From positions 33,611,579-33,675,578 of the forward strand of contig CM046871.1 of NCBI GenBank assembly GCA_025617745.1: DNA of 64,000 nucleotides. Reading direction: 5' to 3'. The translations under genes and the position numbers were made by a program. The notes beneath the pieces are model-generated. The model saw only the letters and a program-made list of their open reading frames with translations. It was not told where the DNA came from and did no database searches. Source of the stretch: Heliocidaris erythrogramma (lineage: Eukaryota; Echinodermata; Echinoidea; Camarodonta; Echinometridae). Numbering within the stretch: the first letter of the stretch is position 1; every line of letters begins with the position of its first letter. Positions 1 through 13,400 of the stretch are shown here, one piece after another.

Positions 1-2070
1 TCCTACGAAGTTTGGTTGAATTCCGATCATGTGATGTGGAGAAGATGATCAGAATGTACATTTTTGCCTGGCAGCGCCCCCCCCCCTCCAGTATGTTACC
101 CCCACAGGGCCCCTATAGGGCCACTCAGAGAAATTTCATGAACAATATTCATTCTTCATCTATAGAGGTATCTCCATACACAATACCAAGTCTGTGCTAT
201 GCCTGGTTCTGGAGAAGAAGATGTTTGAAATTTACATAGCTTTTACAATTGGGGGCCTTCCCCCTGGGGCCACATGTACCATTTTAGCAACTTTGGGTCC
301 CCTACCCCTAAGGATGATTTCTACCAAGTTTGGTTGAATTCCGAATGTGATGTGGAGAAGATGATCAGAACGTACATTTTTGCCTGGCAGCGCCCCCCCC
401 TCCAGTATGTTACCCCCACAGGGCCCCTATAGGGCCACTCAGAGAAATTTCATGAACAACATTCATTCTTCATCTATAGAGGTATCTCCATACACAATAC
501 CAAGTCTGTGCTATGCCTGGTTCTGGAGAAGAAGATGTTTGAAATTTACATAGCTTTTACAATTGGGGGCCCTCCCCTGGGGCCACATGTACCATTTTAG
601 CAACTTTGGGTCCCCTACCCCTAAGGATGATTTCTACCAAGTTTGGTTGAATTCCGATCATGGGTTTTGGAGAAGAAGATCAGAATGTACATTTTGCCTG
701 GCAGCGCTCCCCCCCCCCCCTCCAGTATGTTACCCCCACAGGGCCCCTATAGGGCCACTCAGAGAAATTTCATGAACAACATTCATTCTTCATCTATAGA
801 GGTATCTCTACACACAATACCAAGTCAGAGCTATGCCTGGTTCTGGAGAAGATGATGTTTGAAATTTACATAGCTTTTACAGTTGGGGGCCCTCCCCCTG
901 GGCCCCCTGGGGGCCACATGTACCATTTTAGCAACTTTGGGTCCCCTACCCCTAAGGATGATTCCTACCAAGTTTGGTTGAATTCCGATCATGGGTTTTG
1001 GAGAAGAAGATGAAAATGTAAAAAGTTAACGCACGACGCACAACGGACAAATTTCCATTGCAATAGCTCACTAGAGTATAGGCTCAGGTGAGCCAAAAAC
1101 CACTACTTGGGTCTATGTAGAATACTGTACATGTTTGAAGAAGAAGATGTTTGAAATTTACATAGCTTTTACAATTGGGGGCCTTCCCCCTGGGGCCACA
1201 TCTACCATTTTAGCAACTTTGGGTCCCCTACCCCTAAGGATGATTTCTACCAAGTTTGGTTGAATTCCGATCATGTGATGTGGAGAAGATGATCAGAATG
1301 TACATTTTTGCCTGGCAGCGCCCCCCCCCCCTCCAGTATGTTACCCCCACAGGGCCCCTATAGGGCCACTCAGAGAAATTTCATGAACAATATTCATTCT
1401 TCATCTATAGAGGTATCTCCATACACAATACCAAGTCTGAGCTATGCCTGGTTCTGGAGAAGAAGATGTTTGAAATTTACATAGCTTTTACAATTGGGGG
1501 CCTTCCCCCTGGGGCCACATGTACCATTTTAGCAACTTTGGGTCCCCTACCCCTAAGGATGATTCCTACCAAGTTTGGTTGAATTCCGATCATGTGTTTT
1601 GGAGAAGAAGATCAGAATGTACATTTTGCCTGGCAGCGCTTCCCCCCCCCCCCTTCAGTATGTTACCCCCACAGGGCCCCTATAGGGCCACTCAGAGAAA
1701 TTTCATGAACAACATTCATTCTTCATCTATAGAGGTATCTCTACACACAATACCAAGTTAGAGCTATGTCTGGTTCTGGAGAAGAAGATGTTTGAAATTT
1801 ACATAGCTTTTACAATTGGGGGCCCTCCCCCTGGGTCCCCTGGGGGCCACATGTACCATTTTAGCAACTTTGGGTCCCCTACCCCTAAGGATGATTCCTA
1901 CCATGTTTGGTTGAATTCCGATCATGGGTTTTGGAGAAGAAGATGAAAATGTAAAAAGTTAACGCACGACGCACGACGGACAAATTTCCATTGCAATAGC
2001 TCACTCGAGTATAGGCTCAGGTGAGCTAAAAACGACTACTTGGGTCTATGTAGAATACTGTACATGTTAT
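1..2070. repeat. Higher-order tandem repeat (~315-bp monomers, ~930-bp super-unit)
   Basis: The marker word tttggttgaattcc recurs at 11, 329, 642, 973, 1255, 1574 and 1906, so monomers are about 280-330 bp. Every third monomer switches to a different tail (about 990-1135 and 1925-2070, containing gttaacgcacgacgcac and tgcaatagctcac). This gives a super-unit of about 930 bp. Each full monomer has a poly-C tract of variable length and the palindrome-like gggcccctatagggcc. Short open frames across it repeat the same peptides and are by-products of the repeat. The array starts before base 1. Confidence 0.93.
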
Positions 2071-2093
2071 GCTGTATCTAAATGAGTGTCTTA

Positions 2094-2240
2094 GGAACCC
2101 TGTCTTATAAAGATTTTTCAGTGATCCCAAGTGATCGCAACTCAACCCGAGTTTTATATCAACTTAACTCAAGTTAATATCAATCCTGATTGATTGGAGG
2201 ACCGATTTGAATCAATTTAAATTCAATTAAAGACAGGTTC
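2094..2240. repeat. Degenerate small palindromic repeat
   Basis: It begins ccctgtcttataaag and holds inverted words such as actcaagttaat and tcctgattgattgg. It resembles the 'gggccctgtttcataaa' MITE family seen at 57108, 62601 and 63771, but only one end is clear. Confidence 0.4.
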
Positions 2241-2291
2241 CAGGTAAATGGTCAGAGACAAGTTCAAGGGTTAAAGGTCAAGAATACTCAC

Positions 2292-2462
2292 ACTTGTGTG
2301 CTGTCGACTGATCATCTGTGCCCATCTCTCAGCGGTCTTGGCTCCCGTCATAGCATTATCCGGGATGTAGGATGGTATAAGCTTTAGCAGACGCTCGTAG
2401 GACATGTCACTCTTGTATTCCACATAGTACTGCTGGGCAGCAATGGCTGCTAAGTCTTCATC
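2292..2462 (-). CDS. MYO7A: Myosin-VII exon 29 (residues 1386-1442, FERM-1 F2 lobe), last exon in the window
   Basis: It encodes [18 protein letters not shown] and [19 protein letters not shown], the F2 lobe. It ends at a GTGAGT donor in phase 0; the next exon lies beyond base 1, past the tandem array that fills 1-2070. Confidence 0.94.
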
Positions 2463-5400
2463 CTGGCAAGACAAAGGAGAAAGCAAGCAAAAGGGATTGA
2501 TTAGAATTTAATCTGAACGATGTTAACAACGTAGCTAGAATTGAATATTGAATATCATCAACATCATCATCATTTCTCCTTCTCCTCCTCCTCAATATCT
2601 TCTTCTTCATCATCACAATGAAGATCATCATCTCCACTATCCTGATCACCACCAATCACCAGCCACTACTACCACCGTCCTTCACTTTCTTTGATCTTAC
2701 CTTATCACACCTGTACTCTCCAAACTTGACGCCCCTCACTATCTGCTGGTAGATAAGGTTGGTACCAACAGGGTCAGCCGTGGGGTCATGCCAAGGGGCA
2801 AAGATCTCCTTCCTAAAGAACAATCTCCACGGGGCATTCCTTTCCTGGGCACCCTTCTCTTTGGCGTACTGCTCACACTGTGAAATGGCATCCATGACGT
2901 GGTCCCCACCGCTACCAAGCGAAGATACCTAGAAATGGTATCCATGGTATCATGAAATGAGTGATATGCACTGACAGATGGGAGCTTATTGTATGGTACT
3001 TTCAAACGACACATGTTCATTATGTTCAAATTTTATGCATTCAAAGTGAGGACGTCAACTCAAGCTTTGCTTATGACGACCCCTTTTTCTATGTATATAA
3101 TTTTATGTGACCATACACGTTGAAAGATTTATGATGATGTATATGGAAATACATGAATATCAAATCAATCAAGTGTATACAAAACTATGTATCAAAAGAA
3201 AGATTTCAAGGGAAAGATTTGATTGATGGTTCTCCTCTTTCCCCACACTGATATTATATATTTCTAAGGTACAAAACGTCATAACTCGTGACTGTTTGAA
3301 TTTCAAAAGAAAAAAAGTTTTCATAAGCTGTAATATGTTAGACACTGCATAGAAATTTGGCTAGGGTAAACCACCTGAAGCACAGTAAGCTCAAGAATTG
3401 TAGCAGCTTCAGGTCAACAAACACATGAAATACACAGCATACAAGAGAGATGTATCATCCTACCTTCTCAAAGAGAGCGATGTACAGAGAGAACCCAAAC
3501 TGGTCTTTCAATCCAATCTTCTGGGCTAGGAGTTGACACAGTTCCCTAGCAGTGGTAGCAGAGTCTGCTAGTAGGGTACGGGTTGTTCCATCCATGAATG
3601 TGATGGGTAACATCAGGGGGTTCTTGGTCTTGGTAGCCTGCATCATACCATAAAGAACAAATTAGTCTTATTGAACACACACTAAAAAGTAGGATGGTTT
3701 TTCAATGTAAATATAAATGAATGAATGAATGAATTTATTTTGAAATACTGCAGAAATCTGCCATGAACATTACAACTGAAAATATACATAGTTCAAATAT
3801 CAAATACAGATATCACAATCAATAACAATTTCAATGTAATCAAAAGTGAAAATTTACATTAGTCAATAGCAAAGGCAGTATCATGGGAGAACCTTAGGAA
3901 AGGCACAGCTTGTTTAAACTAGGTTCCCTAATATAAAAGAGAATTACAAAATACATGTATGTAATTATGTATACATAACATGAAATATCAGTGCATTTTG
4001 AAAGAAATGAGGAAGAAAATAGCAAGCTCAACAGGTATTACAATAAATTTCTAATCATGTATGTAAATCTATGATATCGTCTACTTGCAGCCAGCAGGGC
4101 ATCAAATCATGTACTTTACACAGAGTTAATGCCCTTCTGGCTCTCAACAGATGATATATGTCACTCATATGTTCCATGTTTGTGAATCTATTTTCATTCG
4201 TGTCAAAATGAAAGGATATAAATTTTCACAGGGGCCCCACAGGAACATCAATTTGGTGGTATATCTTGGAATGTTCTCAAACATTCAAATAGGGAAATAA
4301 TTACATGAAATATTTTAACTAGTCAACCGGTCTTCCTACTGTATGCTTGGTACTGTCCTGGAGAACATGTGTATAATTGACAATCCTGAAATAGCAGGTC
4401 TATTCAACTTGATAATATCTGATCATATCATCATGTATACCTGCAGTTCCAGCCAGCTTGGTGGTTGACTCCTAGTTCCATTCGCTAAGGTTCTCCTCAG
4501 TCTCTCTTCACAGTAGGCTGCGTAACCAGGGGGGCCTTCAGTCAGGATGAAACAGCGCAGGTACTTCACAAACTGGGGGGAGGAAAAGAATCAGAGAGAA
4601 ATGTTAGAATGGGATTGGAAAGTTGTAATGCATTTACCAATCAGGTTACACCATTTATTGAGTTAAAAGAACTTTGATCCTGATAGCTAGTATTAGCTAA
4701 TGCTTAGAAAGTTGCACCCATTTATTTCATTTATCAGGTATCACTGTAAATTATGTCACAGCAAGGGTTTTGGTCCCGATTGTCCAATGTTCAGAAAGGT
4801 GCAATCAATCATCTGACGCATTCACCACTAAAAATTCCTTGTTAGGGAATAGACAAATCCTGCAAAGGAATTTGCAATGAAAATCATATTTAATTGAAAA
4901 ACAGAGTTTCTTCTTCTTCCATATCAGGCATCAAAGGGGTTGAGCAATTCTATCTAATTGTACCCACACTCTTGTTTGATTGTTGATGGCGAGATCCAAC
5001 GTGTTCACTGGGGAAACGGGAGGGCTACTGTTGTTAACACTGAATTAAAAGAAGGCCTTAGTGGCAGACTTGTTCTGCAAGAAGTGAGGAAAGATGAGAG
5101 GACTATGGATGATACCAGGGCCCTGTTTCATAAAACCTGTCATCAATGACAAGTTGCAATAACTGTTATAAGCTACTGAAATCCTTGCATCTGATCGGCT
5201 GAGAGCAAATTTGTCAGTAAAAATCACTGACAAGACACTTGATGCAACGCCCCCAGTATCTTACCCTATCAGTAGGAGCAAAGCATCCCACACAGAGGGA
5301 TAGTAGGATCCATCCACGAGGTAGACTGGTCTGAGAAGGGTTGTTGGTCAGCTGTTTACAGATCATGCAATAGATCTCATCCCTGGGATTAAAAGAAAAA

Positions 5401-6590
5401 AGAATGAGAGTGGGTTATGGAGAGATAATAGCTGCAAAGTTCAACCCATAGAGGAATAATTCTCCTGCTAAAATTACAGATATGCACTGTTTCTTTTGAT
5501 CAAGAGTGTTATAACCTGCACAGAACACATGAGCAGACAAATTTCATTTCATTTGTATTTTACAGTTTTAAATGAGAATAAAATCTCTAAATTGGCAATG
5601 TGTATAGAAATTTACAATCACTCTTTTTACTTACACATTTACAATATCCCTCATTACCACCATGGATCATACTACTATCACTTTAACCACGAGGAGAGGG
5701 GGGGGGGGGGTATGGCTACTTAACAAAAGTAAAGCTGTCCCGATTTCTAATGGATTTTTACAATAAATATTCATTAAGTAGCACTACCTACCAAGAATAT
5801 GTCCTATTTAAATTATTGCCAACATATCTTTTGAAAGATTAATGAAATATTACATGAAAACTTGTTCAAATTACTGTTTGAAACTTATCTGTCTAGATAA
5901 CCAACCTGTCTGGACACACAACATGTGGGTATAAACATCATTATCAATATTATCATGATATCACTAGCATACCTAAGCTCTGGACGGAGCAGCCCATGGC
6001 CAGTGATGAAATGAAGCTTCTCCAGGTTAGAGGTTGGTCTATCAATAAGCATGCTGTTACCCATATCTCCCTCGTTCCCATCCTGGATCCTCTGAGCCAT
6101 CTCCTGGCTGATCTTGGACTTCTTCTTCAGTGTCATGGAAACCAGCTTGCGTCTCATTGTGTTCTTGTTGCGGCTTCCCATCCCAGAGTTTGGCGCATCA
6201 TTGGGCTATGAAGAAAAAAAGCGGAAGGAATATTAAGATTTCAAATTTTCTTCAAAGACCCTACAAGATGAACTGATTTCTCGCTCGCCATCAATAGATC
6301 TTTCAGACAGTATTGTTCTAAAGGGGAGCTATGTAGTAGCTGTAACTTGGATTGAAAGAATTTAAAGAATATATATACATACAGCCATGGAAAAAATTAT
6401 TAGACCAAGCATGGTTACTTATAGTGTTATTTTTGTGGTAAGAAGGAAATAAAATTCCATAAAAGCAAGGTATAATTCCTGGAATTTGGCATGCATTCAA
6501 TGAAATACAAAGACAAATCATTTTTATAATTTTGTATGCATATTATGGTACCCTTATTACAGAAGCTTGGTCTAATAACTTTTTGTAGGG

Positions 6591-6628
<38 letters not shown>

Positions 6629-7416
6629 CCCTCTCCCTTAAGACACTGCATCCTCGACACCTGTCAATATATTAGTTTATTCCATTTTCTTTCTCTACTG
6701 ACTCCCATTTTTATTTGCCTTTCCCACGGTCACAGATTAATAAGAATTGTTATATAACTTTATGATTTGTTGAGTTGTACAGATTAAGACTTCCAAAGAA
6801 ACTGGCAACAAAGAACTTCCTACTTGCATCATTTAATATGAGATTAGAACTAAGATTCAATACGTCGTAAAACAGATACAGGACAATGTTTCAAACTTGT
6901 CCTAAGAATATCATTGTACCATACTTGTAACAAAACTATTCCTTAAAGCCGACATTTCATTATGTGTTTTACAAATACCCATCCTCGCTTACTGTTACCA
7001 TGTGTAGGCCTCGTGAATCATTATACGATGATCTTTGTGTGACTTTACAAAGTTTTGGATTGTACGGATTATAGGATTCTCTGAGAATCCTAACATTTTA
7101 GAGTTCTCACCGTACAACGCTTAGTCTAAGATTTAAACAAAGACTTATTAAGCCATCAAAAGAACTACTGGACAATACCACACACATTGTCCCATTTGCA
7201 TATTACTGTACTATACGTGTATATAAAAGCATGTCAAAACTATCAATGGCTCATTCACCTGAAGAGATTAAATCGAAAGCGCTTGTGAATTTTTATAAAA
7301 ACATGCTTCTTGTGTGTGTATTCTATATGATGTTGTGAACTTTATTTTTCTACATATATATATATATATATATATTCCACGAGAGTTGCCAAAGCTGTTG
7401 TATATATTATTTCCTC

Positions 7417-7491
<75 letters not shown>

Positions 7492-10400
7492 AGTGTCCTG
7501 CGTCGGTTGATGAAAAATACACAAAAGTCAATGATGAATAAGACAACAGTTAAGAGATGAAAGAATTCAAATTTTCGCCCATAGGGCTTCATCAGGAATG
7601 ATAAATTTTTTCTAAAGTATAAAAAAGTTATTTGTTAAAAGTTAACTGCCTCATCTGCACAAAACTCATGAAACGTTGATGGAATTGCTCTAACAGCATC
7701 AGGATCCATTTACGTTTCTTTCCAAAAAGTCTCAACATGTGTTTTCACAATTTTTGTGTGTGCAATGGACAAAAGTTCTTCCTTTAGACCGTCTATGTCT
7801 TCCAGAAAAATAATCTGGGAGAATGCTGAACAAAGACATAAAATCCAAGTATAGGCCTAGGTACATTACTTTGATATACAATACTGGAGAGAATATAGGC
7901 TCAGCACTTACAATCATGTCATCTCCGATCATCATCTGTTCGGCCGTTGCTTTGCCCTTTGACCTTCCTAATGTGTTGTAAATCTTAGTCATCACAGATT
8001 TACCATCCTAAATTACACAGAAGAGAACATCAGTCATTTTTCTTAAGGATTTATCATACTTTTCAAAGAGAGTGCAAATGTTCAAAGCATTGCCCACTGC
8101 CCACAAGCATCCAGCTGCAGGAATAGCACATATCGATCACTTATTATATGGTAAAGAAATTAATAAAAATGAAAGAGAAATTAAATACTTTGTTATACAA
8201 ATGTCATATTCTTACTTTTCTTACCCACAATGTATTGGGCACATGTGGAGTTGTACATCATAAACAACTTATTATCATTTATGAATGAAGAGAAGAATAC
8301 AAGAATATAAAGGGCAGAAGAAAATAATATCCTCACCCTGTCAGCCATTGAGGCAGATGCCTTTGGCTCTGGAAGATCACCCATAAACCTCAGGATCATG
8401 ATCCAAACAGCTAGGGCAGCCTGAAGAATGGAATGAGAGACATTACATGTATTTGAAGTATAGTCAGTACAGACAATGGGTGTACGAGTACTTCGCATCT
8501 TTCTCAGGCAGACTTTAAGCCGAGAAAATGTTTCATTGTTTTACACAAGCCGTGAAACTAATTAGGTCAGATATACGTGCAATGGACTTTGAAGTCTCAT
8601 GTATTTTCATCACTGTCAAGTGTTCATTTCACAGGAGTCAAACTGAATTATAGAGCTCTAGCGAGCAGAGAAGCTCCTACCTGCCGATCATTTTCATTTT
8701 TCAGATCCAGAAGAGGTTCATGGATAGGTTTGCGTATGTGATACTGTGTGTGCCCAGCCTCAAAGTACGTTGCAGCAAACTTCTCAAACCGATACTCTGA
8801 GATGTCTTCATCTGCATCAGGCACGTACGGCTTCATACCATCAAAATCACCTATGTTGACTGCATCTAGATGAGACTGCTCCAGATCCTGATAAAAAAAC
8901 ACAGATTCAAATATATATTTTTAAGTTAAAGCCAGTATTGGTAGTAAACAGAACACTGTAATGAAAATTGTTAAACATATCTCATATTGCTCCACTTGTA
9001 TGGAAAGATCCATCAGATATTTTAACATTTGGTACATGATTTGCTGTCAATTTTAGTAAAAATATCTGAAAGGAACTTGGAATTGAGGCTATGTTTGTCT
9101 TGCCCCATTGCAATCTCACAGATGTTTGTACAAGGCCATGCATACATAGCTGCTGACTGGTATTACAAATTCCCAAAATTTTGCAAAAACGGCAGACACT
9201 TCACCACACCTTAAAACTGTTAAGACAACCGACACACGGCACACTTGAACTTACCTCAAATCCTCTAGGAGCCTGTCCTAAACCCTCATTTCCTGTGATG
9301 TCTCCGAAGAGTTCATCCACCACCTCGACGTCAGTACGTGGTTGATTGCGACGATGTTCTGCCTGCTCGATAGCAGCAACCTTGGCCATCCTCTGTAGCT
9401 TCTCCTGCTCCTCCTGCTCTCTCTCCAACCTCTCCTGCTCCTGGATTAGAGCCTGCAGGCAGAAATGAAAGACTTAAATATCTCATGCTGTGACAGACTA
9501 TGTAAGGTTCATTCACACATTGGTCTTCCCAAAAATATCTTTATGTGGTGTCTGCTTTCTATCTATGTCTAGAACATGTATCAACCATTTTAATCATGAA
9601 ATAAGAAAATGGCACCATATACATTGGTGCAGAAAATCGAAGACAAAATCTATTCTCAGCTTGACCAACAAATAAGGAGCAAAGTGATAAGGACTAAAAT
9701 TAATCTCATTTCCATTCTTAGAATAGTTTCTGCGCAAGAAAATGAGTAAAAGACAAATGGTTGGTATCAAAATAAAGGACATTCAAATTTCATACTTCTT
9801 CTGTACAGATTGTATTTGTAATACAAAGCATGCATGGTTAGAGAGGTACAAGTATTTGAAAAGTACACATGGAAGTATCGATCATGCTTTGGTAAAATAT
9901 CAACACACGCAATTCCCCCATTAATGCTGAACTCTAAATGGAAACTGTAACAACCAAAAACCACTATTTCACTCAGCTAGACAACTCAATTACTATTCTA
10001 TATCTAGGTTTTACTATTTACCTGAGCTAAATATCTAGGTTTTACTATTTACCTGAGCCCTCCTTTCAGCCTCTTGCTTAGCCTTCTTAGCTCCCAGTTT
10101 TGCTTTGAGTTTCTTTTCCTCCTCAATGCGTATCCTTTCTGCTTCCATACGACGACGATGCTGGAATAGAACATAACAGTTAAAGAATATTGAAGAGGGC
10201 TAGCAAATACATGTACAAGTTTCTGGTTACCATTTATTAGTGGACTATGCCCTAGCTCTACTTTTACAGCCATCTATTTACAAGTTATAAAAAAGCTGTA
10301 AATGGTACATGTATGGCATGAGAGATAGTTATCTCTCTTTTGTGACATAATACAATTCAAAGATCATACTTTGTGAGGTTAATATATATAAATGACAATA

Positions 10401-13400
10401 TTAAAGTACAATATGCATACAGTTGGTGAACAATAACTCTTTGGATCTTTAGTGCAAATTTCAAGACTCGCTTTATTTTTATAATATTTTCACATCAACT
10501 ATTTAATTCAGTTCAGTTTTATTGATATAATAAACACAACAAAATCTTGAGACTATGACTATAATGACGTCATATTTTATAATTATAAAACACTAGAAAG
10601 TGATGGGATGTGGATAAATAGAAAGTGATGGGATGTGGATAAATAGAAAAACGGAAGCTACTTGGGCCTACTGTCATAAAAATACTTGTACATACTATCA
10701 TACAAAATTAGATACAGTTAGGATATTCCGGAAAGAGTAGTTCCAGTGAATCAAAATGCAGACTTTTTTCAATGAAATAGAGTAATGTGAAATGAAACCC
10801 ACTGGAAATTATCTTGACCAAAATTTGATGATGAAAGTAAGTTAAAAATATTACTAAACTTTGCATTGATTGTCTTAGAATAACTACTTGAGAGTAAAAA
10901 AAAACAGAACAGATAACAAAATCGAAGAATGATCATATTGAAAATTTAGAAGAGTAAATTATTTGCAAGCAAATTTATCTTTTGGGATTACTCTTACTTG
11001 CTATTATTGAAATATAAAGACTGAATGCATAAAAAAAATGACTGCTGCTCAAAGATTTCTCAATATAATAATAATTGGATATTTATGTAGTGCTCATATC
11101 CACCATGAATGGTGCTCAAGGCGCTCCAATAATACCCCGGCTCTAGCTAGGCTACCGATTTCGGTGCTCACAGCATTCAAGGAATTAATTCCCGCCGGTA
11201 CCCAAGCCCAAAACTAATTTCAAACTAAGATGAACATATCCATACCTCTGCTACCAGTTTCTTGTACTTTCTCCTGGCTAGTACCATTCGGAAGCCTGAT
11301 TGAATCCTGATGATGCTGCTGCGATATTTCCTGGTTGTCCTCCGAATCAAGAACCCGCGAGCATGGGCCTGTTAAAAGTAAGCGATAATGATCAAATTCT
11401 CTTACTATTTCACATTTCAAGAAAATATTTCATATAAATATACAGGAATTTTCACCTGAAATAAATGCAATGTATGTCTAAAGTAGAAGGAAAAGCCAAT
11501 AAAGGGACATTAAAATGTAACTTGTCTAAATATACTGCAAATGTCCTATTCCTACGATCTCACTGACCTCACTAAGGAAAAAAAAATTGCTTGCTTTCAT
11601 GTACTGGTGTATTCTCCCACATTGCAACCCATTAACTTCAACAAAAGGACTAAAACTAACACATGCAGATATAAATGTTACATTATCACCAAAAGGAGGA
11701 TAAAAAGTACATCTGACTTTGTTAGATTATATTCAAACTAAGCATATGTGAAAACAAAAAGACTATAAACAGAACATATCAAAATGAAATGGAACATATA
11801 AATTATACCTGAAGACCTCTAATTCTCCTCCTTGTGAACTCATATCTGTAAGCCAAGATCCTGGCTCGTAAAACAGCCTGGAGTCTGAGGTAACCTCTCT
11901 TCATCTAAACAGTCAAATTAAAAATGGGGCGATTGCATGATGATATCACACATAAATAATTAAAGTGTACCAATTACCTGAAAAAATAATTTGTGTACAC
12001 AAAGAACTTTATCTGGCATTATATAGGTCAGCAGTTTAGGAGTATGAAGGAAATAAAGATAATATGAAGATGAGCACGGAACCGAACTTTGAGTTGGGTT
12101 CCGGGTGAGCCCTTATCTTGGCGAGCGCGTACAGGTGCGTCGAGTAGTCCACTCACAAGTTGCTTTTACGCTTACAGAGAGTGTAATTAAACTTGCAATA
12201 CATCTTTGTAGAAGTAACATTTGAAGCTCATATATTGAATATAGTATAACGACATGGAACCTCTAACATATAGAGCAAAATATTTTTGGTGTTTGGTAGC
12301 CTGTAACACATTATGGTTATCCCTAGCCTTTAAGTCCACTGTATAAAAGATTTGAATTCTACCAGAGAGAATAAGAATGAAAAATATCTTTAAAAGATGT
12401 TTGTTAGAGAAAAATACATATTCTATATGCTTTTATATTTCTATTGTCTGTTTGGTTTGAAGGTTTGTTTTACCCGACTGCTTAGAAAGCATGTGTCCTC
12501 TCCGTTCATATTGTTTGATGTTCATGTATGTAGGTACTATTTTCAACCTTGCATCGTTTGGTTTATTCAGGAAGTAGCCTACATTTCAATATTTTTTACA
12601 TGTTTTGTGTCATTATATTAAATAGATAAAGGATATAATAATAAAAACTTATGACAGAATGGATAATAGTTTGCAAACCTCTAAATATTAGAATATTGTA
12701 TAGTAAGCCATATAGTTTGAAAAAAGGAAAAATAAAGAATTCTCAAAACAAAATTCCAGCTCACCTTGAGGTAGCGGATTCTCTGAGCGTACTTTCGCCA
12801 AGCCTTGCTGATGGTTATGGCCGCTTTGCGCATCTGCAGGAATCGTCGTCTGTAGAACCAGCCACGGAAAACCTTCTGGATGATGACACACTTTGCAGTG
12901 AGAGCCTTGTCTCTCTCACTCTCAAGATATAGATCTTGAGCATCCTGAAGAGGAAACAAAATGAGCAAAACCATCAACATCAAAGGTTTAGTGGGTATCT
13001 TCTCAATCTTTTTAAACCACATCCAAATGTGTTACATAAAATCACATCCTACAAATATATATAAGAAACATATAGGAAAACTAAGTTAATTAATCTTTAG
13101 CACCCTGGGCTGGAAACGAAAGATAATTTCCCCTACAATAGGGATAATGAGAAGTTTTGGAAATATCTTCTCAGATCAAATCCAGTCAGTGCTTCTGATG
13201 AATGCACACTACATGTACTGAGTACACACATGTTGTATCCAGTGCTGCCCAACTGCTTTGTTTATATTTAATTAAACTATGGTTTCTGTCTTTGTACTAA
13301 TTTATGCCTGAAGAGATAGTTCACCTGTATATCTTGACTGAATCTTGTCAAATTCATAAAGTGGTGGCAGCGGTGGGATACATCATTGCATTTTATCTTA

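Noticed and set aside
12-1761. Open frames repeating the peptide MVEFRS...SSIEVS along the left end
   Set aside because: They are translations of the tandem monomer, change frame between units and contain the poly-C run. There is no gene-like conservation.
6427-7592. Open frames with long Tyr-Ile runs
   Set aside because: They arise from TA microsatellites.
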